Shown: piece after piece, positions 45,269 to 54,297 of the stretch
Numbering within the stretch: the stretch's first letter is position 1
Layout: every line of letters begins with the position of its first letter
Origin: Haematobacter genomosp. 1
Lineage (GTDB): Bacteria > Pseudomonadota > Alphaproteobacteria > Rhodobacterales > Rhodobacteraceae
Length of the DNA stretch: 64,000 nt
Assembly: GCF_002196855.1 (NCBI RefSeq)
Contig: NZ_NIPW01000007.1
Coordinates: 62,001-126,000 of the forward strand
Reading direction: 5' to 3'
The notes under the pieces: model-generated
Seen by the model: only the letters and a program-made list of their open reading frames with translations
Told to the model about the DNA's origin: nothing
The model's database searches: none
Made by a program: the position numbers and the translations under genes

Positions 45269-45269
45269 G

Positions 45270-46172
45270 TCAGATCACCTCTGGCCGCGCGGTTCCCGCG
45301 AACGGGAATCGCTTGCGAAACTCGTCGGCAATCTCCTCGAAGGTCACCCATTCGACCCCCTCGTGCCCGCTGATGTATTCGATCAGCCGCTCCAGCATCA
45401 GCAGCACCTGTGGCCTGCCGGAGACATCGGGATGGATGGTGAAGGGAAAGACGCCGTAGTCCATCTCGCGATAGACCCAGTCGAACTGGTCGCGCCAGAG
45501 CGCCTCGATATCGCGCGGATTGACGAAACCGTGGCTGTTCGGCGACTTCTTGATGAACATCATGGGCGGCAGATCATCCACATACCAGTTCGCGGCGATA
45601 TCGACGAGGTCGATTTCCTTCCCATGCTTCATCGGCCGCATCCAGCTCTCCGCGCGGCCCGAATAGTCGATCGTGTTCCATTCGTCGCCGACGCGGGCAT
45701 AGAATGGCTGAAAATCGCGGTAGCCTTGGCTGTGATCGTAGCTGAAACCGTATTTCTGCAGCAGCGCGGCGGTTGAATTCGACATCTCCCACCAAGGGGC
45801 GACATAGCCGCGGGGCGCCTTGCCTGTCAGGCCTTCGATCAGTTCGATGGACTTGACCAGCACGTCCTCCTCCTGCTGCGGGGTCATCGCGATGGGGTTT
45901 TCATGCAGATAGCCATGCGCCCCCACCTCATGCCCCGCATCGACGATCATCCGCATCTGATCGGGGAAAGTCTCAAGCGAATGTCCAGGTATGAAGAAGC
46001 TGGTTCTAAGATCGTATTTCCTGAACAGCCGCAGCAGCCGAGGAATCCCTACTTCCGTCGCAAAGACGCCCCTCTGGATGTCCGACGGGCTGTCTCCGCC
46101 GCCGTAGGAACCGATCCAGCCCGCCACCGAGTCGATGTCCGTCCCGAACGCGCAATAGATTTTTTTCGTCAT
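45270..46172 (-). CDS. Polysaccharide deacetylase family protein (HpPgdA-like, possible cyclic imide hydrolase)
   Basis: This 300-residue NodB-fold protein matches the Helicobacter pylori PgdA (HP0310) type closely: [20 protein letters not shown] at the start, [20 protein letters not shown] with the metal histidines, [12 protein letters not shown], and [20 protein letters not shown]. The ATG at 46172 has AGGAGG five bases upstream. No signal peptide is visible, so action on peptidoglycan is uncertain; a cyclic imide hydrolase from Pseudomonas putida belongs to the same family. It heads the operon with the CxxC protein and the COG0523 GTPase, which could supply its metal. Confidence 0.85.
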   Translation of the reverse strand: MTKKIYCAFGTDIDSVAGWIGSYGGGDSPSDIQRGVFATEVGIPRLLRLFRKYDLRTSFFIPGHSLETFPDQMRMIVDAGHEVGAHGYLHENPIAMTPQQEEDVLVKSIELIEGLTGKAPRGYVAPWWEMSNSTAALLQKYGFSYDHSQGYRDFQPFYARVGDEWNTIDYSGRAESWMRPMKHGKEIDLVDIAANWYVDDLPPMMFIKKSPNSHGFVNPRDIEALWRDQFDWVYREMDYGVFPFTIHPDVSGRPQVLLMLERLIEYISGHEGVEWVTFEEIADEFRKRFPFAGTARPEVI

Positions 46173-47243
46173 GCCAACCTCCTGTGATGCGCCGGTTCCT
46201 CCCGGCCGTTGTCTATCCGTAAGTCCGAAGGCCCAGCCGGGAAAGTGGGGAGACCATCCTTTGCACACTCGCGCCAGACATGAGGAGCAAAAGCACCAGC
46301 GGACGAGCCTTCACCGCCGGAAGATCACCCGACAGACCCACCGGAGGAGCGCAATCTCCGCATCCGGCCGGATCGTTGGCGCGCGAAAGCACCTCGCCAC
46401 CGCGCGTCCCACTGGCGAATATCACCGGCATTTTCTCCGCCACGGCGGTGAGCGGCCCGGCCGAGCCCGTTACTCACCTGCCCGAATGCGCTTCTTTCAA
46501 GGTTCGTCATCGCCGACAGGAATAGTCCGCCAGGCCGGTGGAAGGCATCGGCAAAACGGGAAACCCTCCGCTCACGTGCAGCAGGGCAGGCAGGAGAACG
46601 TCTCCTGGCTCTCCTTTTGTCATTCAGCCAGGCGGTATGGTGGCCAGAAGGCTCCGGTGCACGACATATCCCTCATCTACCCCTGACGGGTGGCATGGAT
46701 AGCCTCGTCAAACCCCGTCATCGCCAGGATCACAAAGGAACAAAGACGCCGCAGAAACCGCGAAATTCCGCCCGCGTCTGACAGAGAAGGGTCGCGCATC
46801 GTGTCCGTCACCGCGACCGGAATGGACCGCGGTGCAGAAGGCCGGGCACATGGGCAGTTTTCTCCCTCCCGTCTGTGTCATTCGCAACACCGACCCTGCC
46901 GACGGCTTCATGGGCACGGATCGCACCTGCAGGCTCAGGAAGGCGGGGCGCGTCCGAGGCCTCAGCCAGATCGGCGAGTTGCGGAATTGCCGGCACCACA
47001 TCGGCGCCTTGCAGAACGTGGCGAGACACCACTCTCTACTTCGGAGCGCAGGCGATTGTGCCATCAAACGCGATGGCTCTATCTCCTTCCTCGTTACCCT
47101 GCGCGCGTCCTCCTGCACTGTGGAATATCCAGTGAAGGCCTGTCCCTGCGGCATCCCGGCCATCCTTCTCCGAAAGCAGTCTTTTCCGCGCCACTTAGAA
47201 CGGGCAAGATCGGCCATCCTCTCCAGCCAAGGTTGACCCGCCT
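46173..47243. other. 1.07 kb region without a supportable gene
   Basis: Several overlapping frames of 70-200 residues exist on both strands, rich in Arg, Pro and Ser, with no recognisable domain. The divergent promoter of the deacetylase operon must lie near 46180-46260. I see no tRNA, IS end or terminator of note. Confidence 0.45.
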
Positions 47244-47633
47244 ATGCCAGATACGCCGCCGAAGGATCAGCCGACGATCCGCACTATCGCCATGCCCGCC
47301 GACACCAATCCGGCAGGCGACATCTTTGGCGGGTGGCTGATGAGCCAGATGGACCTTGCCGCAGGATCGGTCGCCGCGCTCACCGCCCGCGGGCGGAGCG
47401 CCACAATCGCCGTGGAAGGGATGAAATTTCACCGTCCCGTCAAGGTCGGAGACGAGGTTTCGCTCTTTGCCGAGGTGCAGCACGTCGGCCGGACATCCAT
47501 GCGCATCCATGTCGAAGCCTGGCGCCGTCAACGGGAAAGCGACCTGACCCAGAAGGTAACGGAAGCGATCTTCACCTTCGTCGCCCTTGATGAGGACGGC
47601 GCCGCCCGTCCGGTCCGGACGCCGGAGGCCTAG
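47244..47633 (+). CDS. Acyl-CoA thioesterase, YciA-like hotdog fold
   Basis: This 129-residue protein matches the YciA/BACH acyl-CoA thioesterase family: TIAMPADTNPAGDIFGGWLM with the catalytic Asp region, followed by SQMDLAAGSVAALTARGR and VKVGDEVSLFAEVQHVGRTS. It hydrolyses acyl-CoA in the cytoplasm. There is no good ribosome site at the ATG (AAGG is about 12 bases away). It seems monocistronic, with an octamer tandem repeat 34 bases after the stop. Confidence 0.88.
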   Translation: MPDTPPKDQPTIRTIAMPADTNPAGDIFGGWLMSQMDLAAGSVAALTARGRSATIAVEGMKFHRPVKVGDEVSLFAEVQHVGRTSMRIHVEAWRRQRESDLTQKVTEAIFTFVALDEDGAARPVRTPEA

Positions 47634-47666
47634 CCGCCAAACAGTGGCCGGTGTGCCTGCGTGATA

Positions 47667-47712
47667 GCAGCGTGGCAGCGTGGCAGCGTGGCAGCGTGGC
47701 AGCGTGGCAGCG
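47667..47712. repeat. Octanucleotide tandem repeat, about 5.75 copies
   Basis: The unit GCAGCGTG is repeated five times without a mismatch (47667-47706) and followed by a partial unit GCAGCG. It lies in non-coding DNA behind the thioesterase gene, 690 bases before the siderophore receptor gene. Such arrays change copy number by slippage and could vary between strains. Confidence 0.9.
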
Positions 47713-48401
47713 AAAAGGGTCGCCGCCACATCCAGCCCCGATACTGCGGACTTCCACCTACGACCGAAGCAAGGTGCTTGGCGACATTGTCGCTCCCAAC
47801 CGGACCATCGCAACAGAGGGCGGGACGGCCGGTTTAGCGGACAACGGATACGGGCTGAACCGGTTTGGATTTGCACGCGATGCCCGCGGCGGCGTGGCCC
47901 TGGGGCTGCACGATACTGGGGGAGAGCGTACCTCTGACGCTCCTATGGCGATGGCAACCTGCGGGGAAAGAGCACGACTTTTGCCTAGCCCCGAAGCTGC
48001 ACAGGGGGCTTGAAATACCAATCCGCGTGAGGCGAGCCCCCGTTACCTGCATAAGCGGGTTCAGACCGCACCCGTCACGCTGTGAACCAGCCTCAGCGCT
48101 GCGGAGGCATGGTTGGGATCGATGTGACGGCAGGATACGCGAAACAATAATCGCCGCGATAGGTATCGAACGCGCAATTGCCACGGATATTCCGCTGAAT
48201 TCCAAGACAGCGCATTGGCGTTCCGCGACAAATGCGCGCAGTCAGACCCCAACCGTGTCAAATCTGCACCACAAGGCGCGCAACCCCTGTCACGAATTCT
48301 TGACGTTTTCGCTCGCCATTCGTACCGCGCATCTCAAGACGAATTTCCCAGCCAGCATCACGTCCGCAAGGTAATTCGCACCCCCCCATTGCGGAGTTCT
48401 C
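47713..48401. other. Long region upstream of the siderophore receptor gene, no gene seen
   Basis: About 690 bases without a supportable gene. I looked for a cobalamin riboswitch and for a Fur- or Irr-type box before the TonB receptor and found no convincing match. CGGAG precedes the receptor ATG. A small regulator gene or RNA cannot be excluded. Confidence 0.45.
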
Positions 48402-50639
48402 ATGCCTGTCCCATTGCGCCTTACATCGTCGACCGCGCTTTGCCTCGGTCTTGCCCATCTCCCCTTCAGTGCGCTTGCACAGGAGGAAGTCTTTCAGCCC
48501 GAGGACAACCAGGAGGAAGTGACCGTTCTGGAAACAGTTGTCCTCTCGGCAGAGGAACAACTCAGGCAGGCTCCCGGCGTCTCGACCATCACCGCCACCG
48601 ATCTGCAGCGTCAGCCCCCTGCAAATGATCTGTCCGAGATCATCCGCAGAATGCCGGGCGTCAACCTGACCGGCACGTCGGCTTCCGGCCAGCGCGGCAA
48701 CCAGCGCCAGATCGACATCCGCGGCATGGGGCCGGAGAACACGCTGATCCTCATCGACGGAAAGCCGGTTCTCTCTCGGAACGCCGTACGCATGGGTCGT
48801 GCGGGCGAACGCGACACGCGTGGCGATACCAACTGGGTCCCGGCCGAGATGGTCGAACGGATCGAGGTTCTGCGTGGTCCGGCAGCGGCGCGCTATGGTT
48901 CGGGGTCTTCCGGTGGGGTGGTGAACATCATCACCAAACGTCCCGAAGCGATGATGGGCACCATCGGCCTGCGTTTCGGTTTCCCGGAGGATTCGGCTGA
49001 AGGCGGGACCCAGCGCGGCAACCTGATGCTCGGCGGGCCCATCAACGACGTGCTCTCCTTCCGCGTCTACGGCAACTACAACAAGACCGACGCAGACGAT
49101 CCCGACATCAACGCCGATGCCAACGTCAATCCGAATCAGGCGCCGCCTGCCGGGCGGGAAGGCGTGGTCAACAAGGATGTCGGGGCGCTGCTCAGCTGGG
49201 ATGTGACGCCCGATCAGAAGCTGGACTTCGAGTTCAACTTCTCGCGCCAAGGCAACATCTTCAACGGCGACCGGCAGCTCGCCGGCGTCAACGACATTCT
49301 GGAGGAGCTGGCGAACTCCGGTGCCGAAACCAACCGGATGTATCGCCGCACCCTCTCGGTCTCGCATACCGGCGCTTTCGATTTCGGCGATTCCTTCAGC
49401 TATCTGCAGTGGGAAAATACGCGCAACAACCGCAATCTTGAGGGTCTCGCGGGCAGCTCCGAAGGGGCGATCAACACCGGGGAAACCGGCACGATCACCC
49501 TCGACAACATCACCGCGAAATCCGAGTGGAATCTGCCCTTCGCCATCGCAGGCCGGGACCAGGTGCTGACGCTCGGCGCAGAGTTCCGCGGCGAATACAT
49601 GGATGATCCGGTCTCCAACCGGCAGGGACTTGCGCCGGGTGTGGAGATTCCGGGCACGGACCCGCAGGGGGAACGCGATCCGAAGACCGACCAGCAGACC
49701 TACGGCATCTATGCGGAAAGCAACTTCTACTGGTCCGAGAAGCTGATCCTCACCCCGGGGCTGCGGGTGGACTACAACTCCAACTTCGGTTCCAATTTCA
49801 GTCCGGCGCTGAACGCGACCTACCACCTGAACGACCGGTGGCAGGTGAAGGCTGGTATCGCCCGCGCGTTCAAGGCACCGAACCTCTTCCAGCTGAACCC
49901 GAACTATGTCTATTATACGATGGGCAACGGTTGCCCGACCGATTTCCCGGCTCAGAACGGCGTCGGCTGCTATGTCGTCGGAAACCCGGACCTGAAGGCG
50001 GAAACCTCCGTCAATACCGAGGTGGGTGTCGCGTATAATGATGCGGCATCGGGGGTGGTCGCTGGCCTGACCTATTTCCACAACGACTACAAGGACCGCA
50101 TCTCCTCGAGCCGCGTGCCGATCGCGAACGCCAACCCCAACAATGCAGGCGGTTGGGTGCTGCAATGGGACAACGTGCCCAAGGCCGTGGTCTCCGGCCT
50201 CGAAGCCAACTTCGCCATGCCGTTCAGCGAGACGGTCAACTTCACCACCAACGCGACCTACATGATCGAATCCGAGGACAAGTCGAACGGACAGCCGCTC
50301 AGCCTCGTGCCGGACTACACGATCAACGCCGCGGTGGATTGGCAGGCGACGGATGAGCTGAACCTGATGGCCTCGGTCAGCTGGTTCGGCACGATCCACG
50401 CGCCGACTTCCAGCGCGACCACCGGCGGTGCGCTCGCCAACACGGAATCGCGGCGCCCCTACTCTATCGCCAACCTCGGTCTGACCTACCAGGTGCGCGA
50501 AAACATGATGATCAACGGCGGCATTACCAACCTGTTCGACAAGCGTGTCTATCGTGAAGGCAACACCACCTCGGCGGGCGCGAACACGTTCAACGAGCCC
50601 GGCCGTGCCTTCTACATTGGCATGAACGCGTCGTTCTGA
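48402..50639 (+). CDS. TonB-dependent siderophore receptor, FepA/PfeA-like
   Basis: This 745-residue outer-membrane receptor has a signal peptide (to about residue 26, LAQEE), a plug domain (about 45-180) with RRMPGVNLTGTSASGQRGNQ, IDIRGMGPENTLILIDGKPV and VLRGPAAARYGSGSSGGVVN, and a 22-strand barrel ending in the aromatic residue Phe (NASF). The plug wording is that of ferric enterobactin-type receptors FepA, PfeA and BfeA. Two cysteines in the long loop (GCPTDFP and GCYVVGN) match the disulfide loop of this group. It would import a catecholate-type ferric siderophore with TonB energy. No siderophore synthesis genes are in the window. Confidence 0.9.
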   Translation: MPVPLRLTSSTALCLGLAHLPFSALAQEEVFQPEDNQEEVTVLETVVLSAEEQLRQAPGVSTITATDLQRQPPANDLSEIIRRMPGVNLTGTSASGQRGNQRQIDIRGMGPENTLILIDGKPVLSRNAVRMGRAGERDTRGDTNWVPAEMVERIEVLRGPAAARYGSGSSGGVVNIITKRPEAMMGTIGLRFGFPEDSAEGGTQRGNLMLGGPINDVLSFRVYGNYNKTDADDPDINADANVNPNQAPPAGREGVVNKDVGALLSWDVTPDQKLDFEFNFSRQGNIFNGDRQLAGVNDILEELANSGAETNRMYRRTLSVSHTGAFDFGDSFSYLQWENTRNNRNLEGLAGSSEGAINTGETGTITLDNITAKSEWNLPFAIAGRDQVLTLGAEFRGEYMDDPVSNRQGLAPGVEIPGTDPQGERDPKTDQQTYGIYAESNFYWSEKLILTPGLRVDYNSNFGSNFSPALNATYHLNDRWQVKAGIARAFKAPNLFQLNPNYVYYTMGNGCPTDFPAQNGVGCYVVGNPDLKAETSVNTEVGVAYNDAASGVVAGLTYFHNDYKDRISSSRVPIANANPNNAGGWVLQWDNVPKAVVSGLEANFAMPFSETVNFTTNATYMIESEDKSNGQPLSLVPDYTINAAVDWQATDELNLMASVSWFGTIHAPTSSATTGGALANTESRRPYSIANLGLTYQVRENMMINGGITNLFDKRVYREGNTTSAGANTFNEPGRAFYIGMNASF

Positions 50640-50645
50640 TCTGAC

Positions 50646-50675
50646 ATCCCCCGACCGCCACACAGGTCGGGGGAT
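50646..50675 (+). promoter_or_regulatory. 11-bp hairpin between receptor and methyltransferase, covering the RBS
   Basis: ATCCCCCGACC (50646-50656) pairs perfectly with GGTCGGGGGAT (50665-50675) around an eight-base loop, six bases after the receptor stop. The 3' arm contains GGGGGA, the only ribosome-site-like sequence before the ATG at 50683. It may both dampen read-through and hide the methyltransferase ribosome site unless the receptor is being translated. It is followed by TTGCG, not a true T-tract. Confidence 0.6.
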
Positions 50676-50682
50676 TTGCGCC

Positions 50683-51972
50683 ATGTCCAGTTATCTCACC
50701 GAAATCCAGTATCCCGCGCGCTTCCACCGCGAGCATGCGCCGTTGTGGCTGGGCTCCGTGCTCACCGCGCTTGGGGTAAAGGCGCCCGAAGGCCGCCTTT
50801 CCTACGGAGAGATCGGCTGCGGCCCCGGTTTCGGCCTGCTCGCGCTCGCCGCGGCCAATCCCGACATCTCCTTTCACGGCTGGGATCTGAACCCGGAACA
50901 CATCGCCCGGGCCCGCGATGTGGCGGCGCGCGCCAGTCTCGGCAACATCCGTTTCGATGTCGCCGACATCGCCCGGCTTTCTCCGCATCCCGTCGATGTG
51001 CTACTCTGCCACGGACTTCACTCCTGGGTCGGCGCGAACACCCGCGCGGCAATCGCAGCTTTTGCGGGGCGCAGCGTGAAACCCGGCGGAGTTTTCCTTC
51101 TCCATTACATGACACTGCCCGGCGGTGCGGCGTTCCAGGCGTTCCACGCCCTTTTCGCGGCGCTTCCCCCGGGGTCCGAGCGGATTGCAACCGGCCTGAA
51201 CCGGCTGAAAGCGCTGCAGGAAAGCGGCGCCGGCTTCTTTGCCCTTCACCCGCATGCGGCTGGCACGTTGGAGAGCTTGACGCGAGAGGACCCGGCATAT
51301 GTCGCACATGACTATCTGACCCCGGAGTTTCACCCGCTCGCCGTGGCCGATGTCATCGCAGCGATGGGAGCCGAGGGTCTGGAGCATGTCGGGAGCGCGA
51401 CGCCCATAGAGAATATCGATGCACTGTCTCTCCCGGCACAGGCGCAGGACCTGATCGCACAGGAGCCAGACCTGCCCCTGCGCGAAACCCTGAAGGACTT
51501 TGCCCGAAATCAGGCGCTGCGGCTCGATCTCTACATGAAAACGCCTCAGAGGTTGGCGGCGGGGGACCATCTGGACGCGCTACGTCGCCAGACCTTCTCG
51601 GCCCTTCCCGGTGCACCCTCCTCTGGCGGCCTTACCTTCAGCACCCGCATTGGCGCCGTCGAAGGGCCGCAGGAAATCTTCTCCCCGCTGCTCAACCGCC
51701 TGGCCTCAGGACCGGCAACCGTAGCGGAACTGGAGCAGTTCGTGCCCCAGCCCGGGCTTCTCAATCAGGCAATGCAGATGCTGCTTTGGTCCGGCATTGC
51801 TCACCCTACCCGGCCAACTGGTGACACCGCCCCGGCACGGCGCTTCAACCGGCTGATGATGTCCTTCTCGCTTCAGGGCGGGCAGGTTCCGGCACTTGTC
51901 GCGCCCTCGCTCGGTTCTGCTCTTCCGCCTGTCGGTCCACAGGAGGCGCTGAACAGGTTCTGTCTTCTTTGA
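50683..51972 (+). CDS. Class I SAM methyltransferase with methyltransferase regulatory domain
   Basis: This 429-residue protein has a Rossmann SAM-binding domain: GEIGCGPGFGLLALAAANPD near residue 42, then GWDLNPEHIARARDVAARAS and VDVLLCHGLHSWV. Its longer C-terminal half (about 200-430) fits the methyltransferase regulatory domain found in a group of bacterial methylases. The substrate is unknown. It follows the siderophore receptor in the same direction after 43 bases, so co-expression is possible; a role in siderophore or envelope modification is speculation. Confidence 0.8.
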   Translation: MSSYLTEIQYPARFHREHAPLWLGSVLTALGVKAPEGRLSYGEIGCGPGFGLLALAAANPDISFHGWDLNPEHIARARDVAARASLGNIRFDVADIARLSPHPVDVLLCHGLHSWVGANTRAAIAAFAGRSVKPGGVFLLHYMTLPGGAAFQAFHALFAALPPGSERIATGLNRLKALQESGAGFFALHPHAAGTLESLTREDPAYVAHDYLTPEFHPLAVADVIAAMGAEGLEHVGSATPIENIDALSLPAQAQDLIAQEPDLPLRETLKDFARNQALRLDLYMKTPQRLAAGDHLDALRRQTFSALPGAPSSGGLTFSTRIGAVEGPQEIFSPLLNRLASGPATVAELEQFVPQPGLLNQAMQMLLWSGIAHPTRPTGDTAPARRFNRLMMSFSLQGGQVPALVAPSLGSALPPVGPQEALNRFCLL

Positions 51973-52103
51973 CAGGATGGCGTATCAGCGCCGGGAACTA
52001 CCGTTCCCATCGACGCCGCGGAGAAACAAGGGGCGCAAGAGCAGCGCAGCCCAATTTGCTGCGGACTCCCGTCACTGAGCCGTCCCGCTACTGTGTCTCC
52101 GCT

Positions 52104-52136
52104 TTATGTCGACAAATAAAATGCAACAACTATACT
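52104..52136 (+). promoter_or_regulatory. Candidate promoter and GntR-like operator before the hydroxyproline-type cluster
   Basis: TATACT at 52131-52136 is a good -10 box. Centred near 52111 is TATGTCGACAAATA, whose core TGTCGACA is palindromic and fits the yGTM-KACr form of FCD-type GntR operators; it overlaps where the -35 should be. The DHDPS-family gene starts about 48 bases past the -10. No GntR gene is adjacent. Confidence 0.45.
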
Positions 52137-52183
52137 GTCCGTGATTAGCGGATTCGCCTTCGGCGTTGAGAATGGGGAACCAG

Positions 52184-53143
52184 ATGGATAGCGACATCTT
52201 CTCAGGAACGATCCCGGCGCTGATGACGCCCTGCCGGGCCGATCGAAGCCCGGATTTCGACGCGCTCGTCCGCAAGGCGAAAGAGCTGGTTTCGCTGGGC
52301 ATGTCGGCGGTGGTGTATTGCGGCTCCATGGGTGACTGGCCGCTGCTGACCGATGCAGAGCGGATGGAGGGTGTCGAGCGTCTGGTGAACGCGGGCCTCA
52401 AGGTGATCGTCGGCACCGGCGCGATCAACACTGCGGCTGCCGTCTCACTCGCCGCCCATGCACAGAAAGTCGGTGCGGCGGGGTTGATGGTCATCCCGCG
52501 CGTCCTCTCCCGCGGTTCCGTGATCGCCGCGCAGAAGTCCCATTTCAAGGCTGTCCTCGACGCGGCGCCGGACTTGCCGGCGGTCATCTACAACAGCCCC
52601 TATTACGGCTTTGCAACCCGTGCGGACCTGTTCTTCGCCCTCAGGGCGGATCATCCCAACCTTGTCGGTTTCAAGGAATTCGGCGGGGATGCGGACCTCT
52701 CCTATGCGGCGGAGCATATTACCAGCCGCGATGACCGCGTGACGCTGATGATCGGCGTCGATACCTCCGTGTTCCATGGCTATGTCAACTGTGGTGCAAG
52801 CGGCGCCATCACCGGCATCGGCTGCGTTCTACCGCGGGAGATCCTGACGCTGACCAACCTCTGCCGCGCCGCCGCAGGCGGGGATGTCGCCGCACGCAGG
52901 CTCGCCAGGGAACTGGACGCCGCGCTTTATGAGCTTGCCAAGGTAGATGCGGGGCCGGACCTCGTGCTCTATTTCAAGCATATGATGGTGTTGAAGGGTG
53001 ATGCGGAATACACGCTTCACTTCAACGACACCGATGCCCTTTCGGCAAGTCAGCGAGGGTGGGTCGAACAGCAACTGACACTGTTCGACAAATGGTACGC
53101 GGACTGGGCGCAGGCAGAGATAGTCCGGCCCTATCTGGCGTGA
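52184..53143 (+). CDS. Dihydrodipicolinate synthase-family enzyme, likely 1-pyrroline-4-hydroxy-2-carboxylate deaminase
   Basis: This 319-residue TIM-barrel lyase of the DapA/NAL superfamily has the Schiff-base Lys164 in LVGFKEFGG and the YNSPYYGF tyrosine motif. GGGGA precedes the ATG at 52184; ATG 52172 and TTG 52166 are weaker. In hydroxyproline pathways a DHDPS-family deaminase turns 1-pyrroline-4-hydroxy-2-carboxylate into 2-oxoglutarate semialdehyde. The adjacent proline-racemase-family and D-amino acid dehydrogenase genes supply the earlier steps, so that role is favoured over lysine synthesis or N-acetylneuraminate lyase. Confidence 0.8.
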   Translation: MDSDIFSGTIPALMTPCRADRSPDFDALVRKAKELVSLGMSAVVYCGSMGDWPLLTDAERMEGVERLVNAGLKVIVGTGAINTAAAVSLAAHAQKVGAAGLMVIPRVLSRGSVIAAQKSHFKAVLDAAPDLPAVIYNSPYYGFATRADLFFALRADHPNLVGFKEFGGDADLSYAAEHITSRDDRVTLMIGVDTSVFHGYVNCGASGAITGIGCVLPREILTLTNLCRAAAGGDVAARRLARELDAALYELAKVDAGPDLVLYFKHMMVLKGDAEYTLHFNDTDALSASQRGWVEQQLTLFDKWYADWAQAEIVRPYLA

Positions 53144-53161
53144 TGCCCGGGGGCGTCGGTT

Positions 53162-54184
53162 TCAGACCGCCGCAAGCCCCTCTGCCGCGAACCGCGCGAG
53201 TTGCGCTTCTTCCTCCGCAGTCAGGGAGATACCCTGCGCCGCGGTCTCCGCCCGGGCCCGGAACCGCCGCTGGGAGGGCAGACGCGCGCCCTGCCCGATG
53301 ATCGCCTCAAGCAGGATTTCCGCGCGGGCAAAGGGATCTCCCGGGCGACCCGTGGCAAAGACCTCCGGCGAAAAGGCGAGGATCAGTTCCCCATGTCGGG
53401 GCGCCAACGTTGTGGTTCCAAGAAAATCAAGTACTTCCGGGCTGGTCAGGTCACCGATCATGATACCGGCGAGCAGTTCGATCATGGTGGAGATGGCAGA
53501 CCCCTTGTGACCGCCGAAGGGCAGCATGGCACCGGCCAGCGCTGCTTCCGGGTCGGTGGTGGGTTGACCATCGGCGTCCAGCGCCCAACCTTCCGGCAAG
53601 GGTTTCCCGGCGCGGCGGTAAAGCTCCAGCTCTCCCCGCGCGGCAACCGACGTGGCGAAGTCGAAGACATACGGGTCCGTCCCGATCCGGGGCCAGCCGA
53701 AGGCAAAGGGATTGGTTCCGAGGAGCGGTGTGGTGCCCCCCGTCGGCGCAACCGTGGCATAGCTCGGACACATGACCATCGCCGCCAGCCCATGCGCGGT
53801 AAGGGCCTCCACCTCCGGCCAGAGGGCAGCGAGATGGGTGCAATCGTTGATGACCATCGCGGCCATGCCGAGGCGCTTCGTCTTTGCCACCAGTTCCGGC
53901 AGGCCAAGATCGAAGGCGGCATTGGCAAACCCGCCGCGTGCGTCGATACGGATCAAGGCCGTTCCGTCATCCGGCAGGAGAAGCGGCTCCGCCTGCGGAT
54001 CGACCTTTCCCGCCTTTACCGTCCGCAGCGTTCCCTCGATCCGGTAGATACCGTGGGACTTGCAGTGATCGCGCTCAGCCGCGGCAAAGGTGTGCGCCAT
54101 GGCCTCTGCCTGCGACGCATTCAGCCCCGCGCTGCGCAGGATGCCGTCGATCCGCTGCCGAAGATCCTCTGTCGTCGTCGCCAT
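53162..54184 (-). CDS. Ldh2/MDH-family NAD(P)-dependent reductase (1-pyrroline-2-carboxylate reductase-like)
   Basis: This 340-residue protein has the Ldh2/malate-dehydrogenase-2 fold typical of ureidoglycolate, sulfolactate and Pyr2C/Pip2C reductases: ERDHCKSHGIYRIEGTLR near residue 40 with the conserved His, TPLLGTNPFAFGWPR and AMLPFGGHKGSAISTMIELL. AAGGGG lies eight bases before the ATG at 54184; the longer frame to 54241 lacks family residues. In hydroxyproline and proline clusters such enzymes reduce 1-pyrroline-2-carboxylate to proline. It is transcribed opposite to its neighbours: convergent with the deaminase gene and divergent from the dehydrogenase gene. Confidence 0.82.
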   Translation of the reverse strand: MATTTEDLRQRIDGILRSAGLNASQAEAMAHTFAAAERDHCKSHGIYRIEGTLRTVKAGKVDPQAEPLLLPDDGTALIRIDARGGFANAAFDLGLPELVAKTKRLGMAAMVINDCTHLAALWPEVEALTAHGLAAMVMCPSYATVAPTGGTTPLLGTNPFAFGWPRIGTDPYVFDFATSVAARGELELYRRAGKPLPEGWALDADGQPTTDPEAALAGAMLPFGGHKGSAISTMIELLAGIMIGDLTSPEVLDFLGTTTLAPRHGELILAFSPEVFATGRPGDPFARAEILLEAIIGQGARLPSQRRFRARAETAAQGISLTAEEEAQLARFAAEGLAAV

Positions 54185-54280
54185 GCCGTTGCCCCTTGTT
54201 TGTTCCGTAAGCGCATACAATCCGCGCCAGAGAGGGGTCAACAGGACCTTGGACTGGAACAGCTTGCGGGTGCCATTTTT

Positions 54281-54297
54281 GCATACTAATTGTATTC
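54281..54297. promoter_or_regulatory. Imperfect inverted repeat just before the dehydrogenase start
   Basis: GCATAC, five bases, then GTATTC form a 6-5-6 near-palindrome immediately before ATG 54298. The 12-mer GCATACTAATTG (54281-54292) recurs exactly, in reverse, upstream of the mobA-like gene at 43986-43997. It may be a regulator site or promoter element; a GCATACAAT sequence also lies near 54210 on the divergent side. Confidence 0.4.

Noticed and set aside
46708-47217. 169-residue minus-strand frame upstream of the thioesterase
   Set aside because: Rich in Arg, Pro and Cys without motif or ribosome site; competing frames exist on the other strand.
47667-47712. CRISPR-like array
   Set aside because: The units are only eight bases and directly adjacent without spacers, so it is a simple tandem repeat.
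47713-48401. Possible cobalamin riboswitch or Fur/Irr box before the TonB receptor
   Set aside because: No B12-box-like or clear palindromic iron-box sequence was visible; the receptor also reads as a ferric siderophore type, not BtuB.
48258-50684. 808-residue open frame on the minus strand opposite the siderophore receptor
   Set aside because: It mirrors the receptor gene codon by codon, has no family motif and starts without a ribosome site; it is a GC-rich antisense shadow.
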